Part shown: positions 5,352 to 6,154 of the stretch, one piece after another
Layout: every line of letters starts with the position of its first letter
How positions within the stretch are numbered: the stretch's first letter is position 1
Assembly: GCA_040401595.1 (NCBI GenBank)
Contig: JBBAOE010000060.1
Location: forward strand, 1-6,154
Direction: 5' to 3'
Length of the DNA stretch: 6,154 bases
From: RFPW01 sp040401595
GTDB taxonomy: Bacteria; Pseudomonadota; Gammaproteobacteria; Burkholderiales; Burkholderiaceae_E
Position numbers and translations under genes: made by a program
Notes under the pieces: model-generated
What the model saw: the letters and a program-made list of their open reading frames with translations, nothing else
Database searches by the model: none
What the model was told of the DNA's origin: nothing

Positions 5352-6154
5352 ATGACATCCAAACGAATTCTTGTCACCGGATCCGCTGGATTCATCGGGT
5401 CCCACCTCACGCTCCGATTGCTCGAACGTGGGGACACCGTCATCGGGCTTGATAACCATAACGACTATTACGACCCAGCGATCAAAGAAGCGCGGCTCGC
5501 CCGTTTCTCGAGCCATCCGAACTACACTCACCTTCGCGCGGACTTGGCCGACCGTGGCGCCATTGAAGCAGCCTTCGCGCAGCACAAACCCCAACGGGTG
5601 GTAAATCTGGCCGCACAGGCCGGCGTACGGTATTCCATCGACAATCCGATGGCGTATATCGACAGCAATATCGTGGGCTTCGCTCATATTCTGGAAGGCT
5701 GCCGCCACCATGGCGTGGAGCATCTGGTTTACGCCAGTAGTTCCAGCGTCTACGGCGCGAACACCACCATGCCGTTTTCGGTACACCACACCGTGGACCA
5801 TCCGCTAAGCCTTTATGCTGCGAGCAAGAAGGCCAATGAACTGATGGCACACACCTACAGTCACCTATACCAACTGCCAACCACCGGATTACGGTTTTTT
5901 ACGGTCTATGGACCCTGGGGCCGCCCAGACATGGCGCTCTTCAAATTCACTAAAGCGATTCTCGCAGGCGAGCCCATCCAGGTCTTCAACTACGGCCATC
6001 ATCTGCGCGATTTCACCTATGTCGACGATATCGTCGAAGGCCTAGTGCGTATTCTCGATCGCCCTGCCCCGCCCAACGAACAATGGTCGGGCGACCATCC
6101 CGACCCGGGATCCAGCAAAGCCCCCTGGCGGGTCTACAACATCGGCAATAACGC
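5352..6154 (+). CDS. UDP-glucuronate 4-epimerase-like NAD-dependent epimerase, 3' end missing
   Basis: The gene starts at ATG 5352 and is still open at the window edge, showing 267 residues. Family members are about 335 residues, so roughly 70 are missing. It is an extended short-chain dehydrogenase with NAD-binding GSAGFIG (10-16), the SSSSVYGAN strand (129-137) and the catalytic Y155-x3-K159 in LYAASKKANE. GPWGRPDMALFKFTKAILAGEPIQVFNYG (187-215) and RDFTYVDDIVEG (219-230) are typical of the CapI/LpsL-type enzymes that interconvert UDP-glucuronate and UDP-galacturonate in the cytoplasm for capsule, lipopolysaccharide or exopolysaccharide. A UDP-GlcNAc or UDP-GalNAcA epimerase is possible but less likely. 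It lies 45 bp downstream of the RfaH-like gene on the same strand, so it is probably in the same operon. No clear Shine-Dalgarno was found. Confidence 0.9.
   Translation, partial: MTSKRILVTGSAGFIGSHLTLRLLERGDTVIGLDNHNDYYDPAIKEARLARFSSHPNYTHLRADLADRGAIEAAFAQHKPQRVVNLAAQAGVRYSIDNPMAYIDSNIVGFAHILEGCRHHGVEHLVYASSSSVYGANTTMPFSVHHTVDHPLSLYAASKKANELMAHTYSHLYQLPTTGLRFFTVYGPWGRPDMALFKFTKAILAGEPIQVFNYGHHLRDFTYVDDIVEGLVRILDRPAPPNEQWSGDHPDPGSSKAPWRVYNIGNN

Noticed and set aside
1..6154. CRISPR array, insertion sequence or rRNA
   Set aside because: No repeat-spacer pattern, transposase or rRNA-like sequence was seen. The only arrays are the 13-bp units and the 11-bp duplication.

Overview
The window is GC-rich DNA (about 60% by eye) with compact genes. 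It most likely comes from a proteobacterium, probably a betaproteobacterium. The clues are a lipoprotein with a poly-Gly tract right after the lipobox cysteine, an RfaH-type NusG paralogue, and a gmd/fcl nucleotide-sugar block. The taxonomic call is an inference, because no rRNA or other marker gene is present.

Layout. Positions 1-84 hold no gene. Positions 85-1077 (minus strand) encode a predicted secreted lipoprotein with a DxNxDG loop near its C-terminus. Positions 1078-1446 are a divergent intergenic region. It carries four tandem 13-bp units (1298-1349) and a -10-like TAAAAT placed so close to the gmd ATG that the gmd mRNA may be leaderless. Positions 1447-2622 are gmd (GDP-mannose 4,6-dehydratase). 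A small unrecognised ORF overlaps the gmd stop and runs to 2797. On the minus strand, a PIN-domain toxin (3109-3531) and a ribbon-helix-helix antitoxin (2879-3112) form a two-gene module whose coding regions overlap by 4 bp, with the toxin gene first. The 104-bp gap between the toxin and fcl holds a perfect 16-bp palindrome and a second inverted repeat. The plus strand then continues with fcl (3636-4700, GDP-L-fucose synthase), an RfaH/NusG-like antiterminator starting directly after the fcl stop (4701-5306), and a UDP-glucuronate 4-epimerase-like gene cut off by the window end (5352-6154).

How the genes fit together. Gmd converts GDP-mannose to GDP-4-keto-6-deoxymannose and Fcl converts that to GDP-L-fucose. 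The last gene probably supplies a UDP-uronic acid such as UDP-galacturonate. These are precursors for a fucose- and uronate-containing exopolysaccharide, capsule or O-antigen, so the window looks like the start of a polysaccharide locus that continues beyond the right edge. The RfaH paralogue is the likely elongation factor for that long operon. The toxin-antitoxin pair lies in the opposite orientation between gmd and fcl, two genes that are often adjacent, and looks like an insertion into the locus.

The most notable points are the toxin-first PIN/RHH module and its palindromic control region, the 13-bp repeat array upstream of gmd, the probable leaderless gmd start, and the RfaH-like protein. 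That protein keeps the residue pair that holds E. coli RfaH autoinhibited but carries a Pro/Ala-rich N-terminal extension. No gene family in the window is clearly new.
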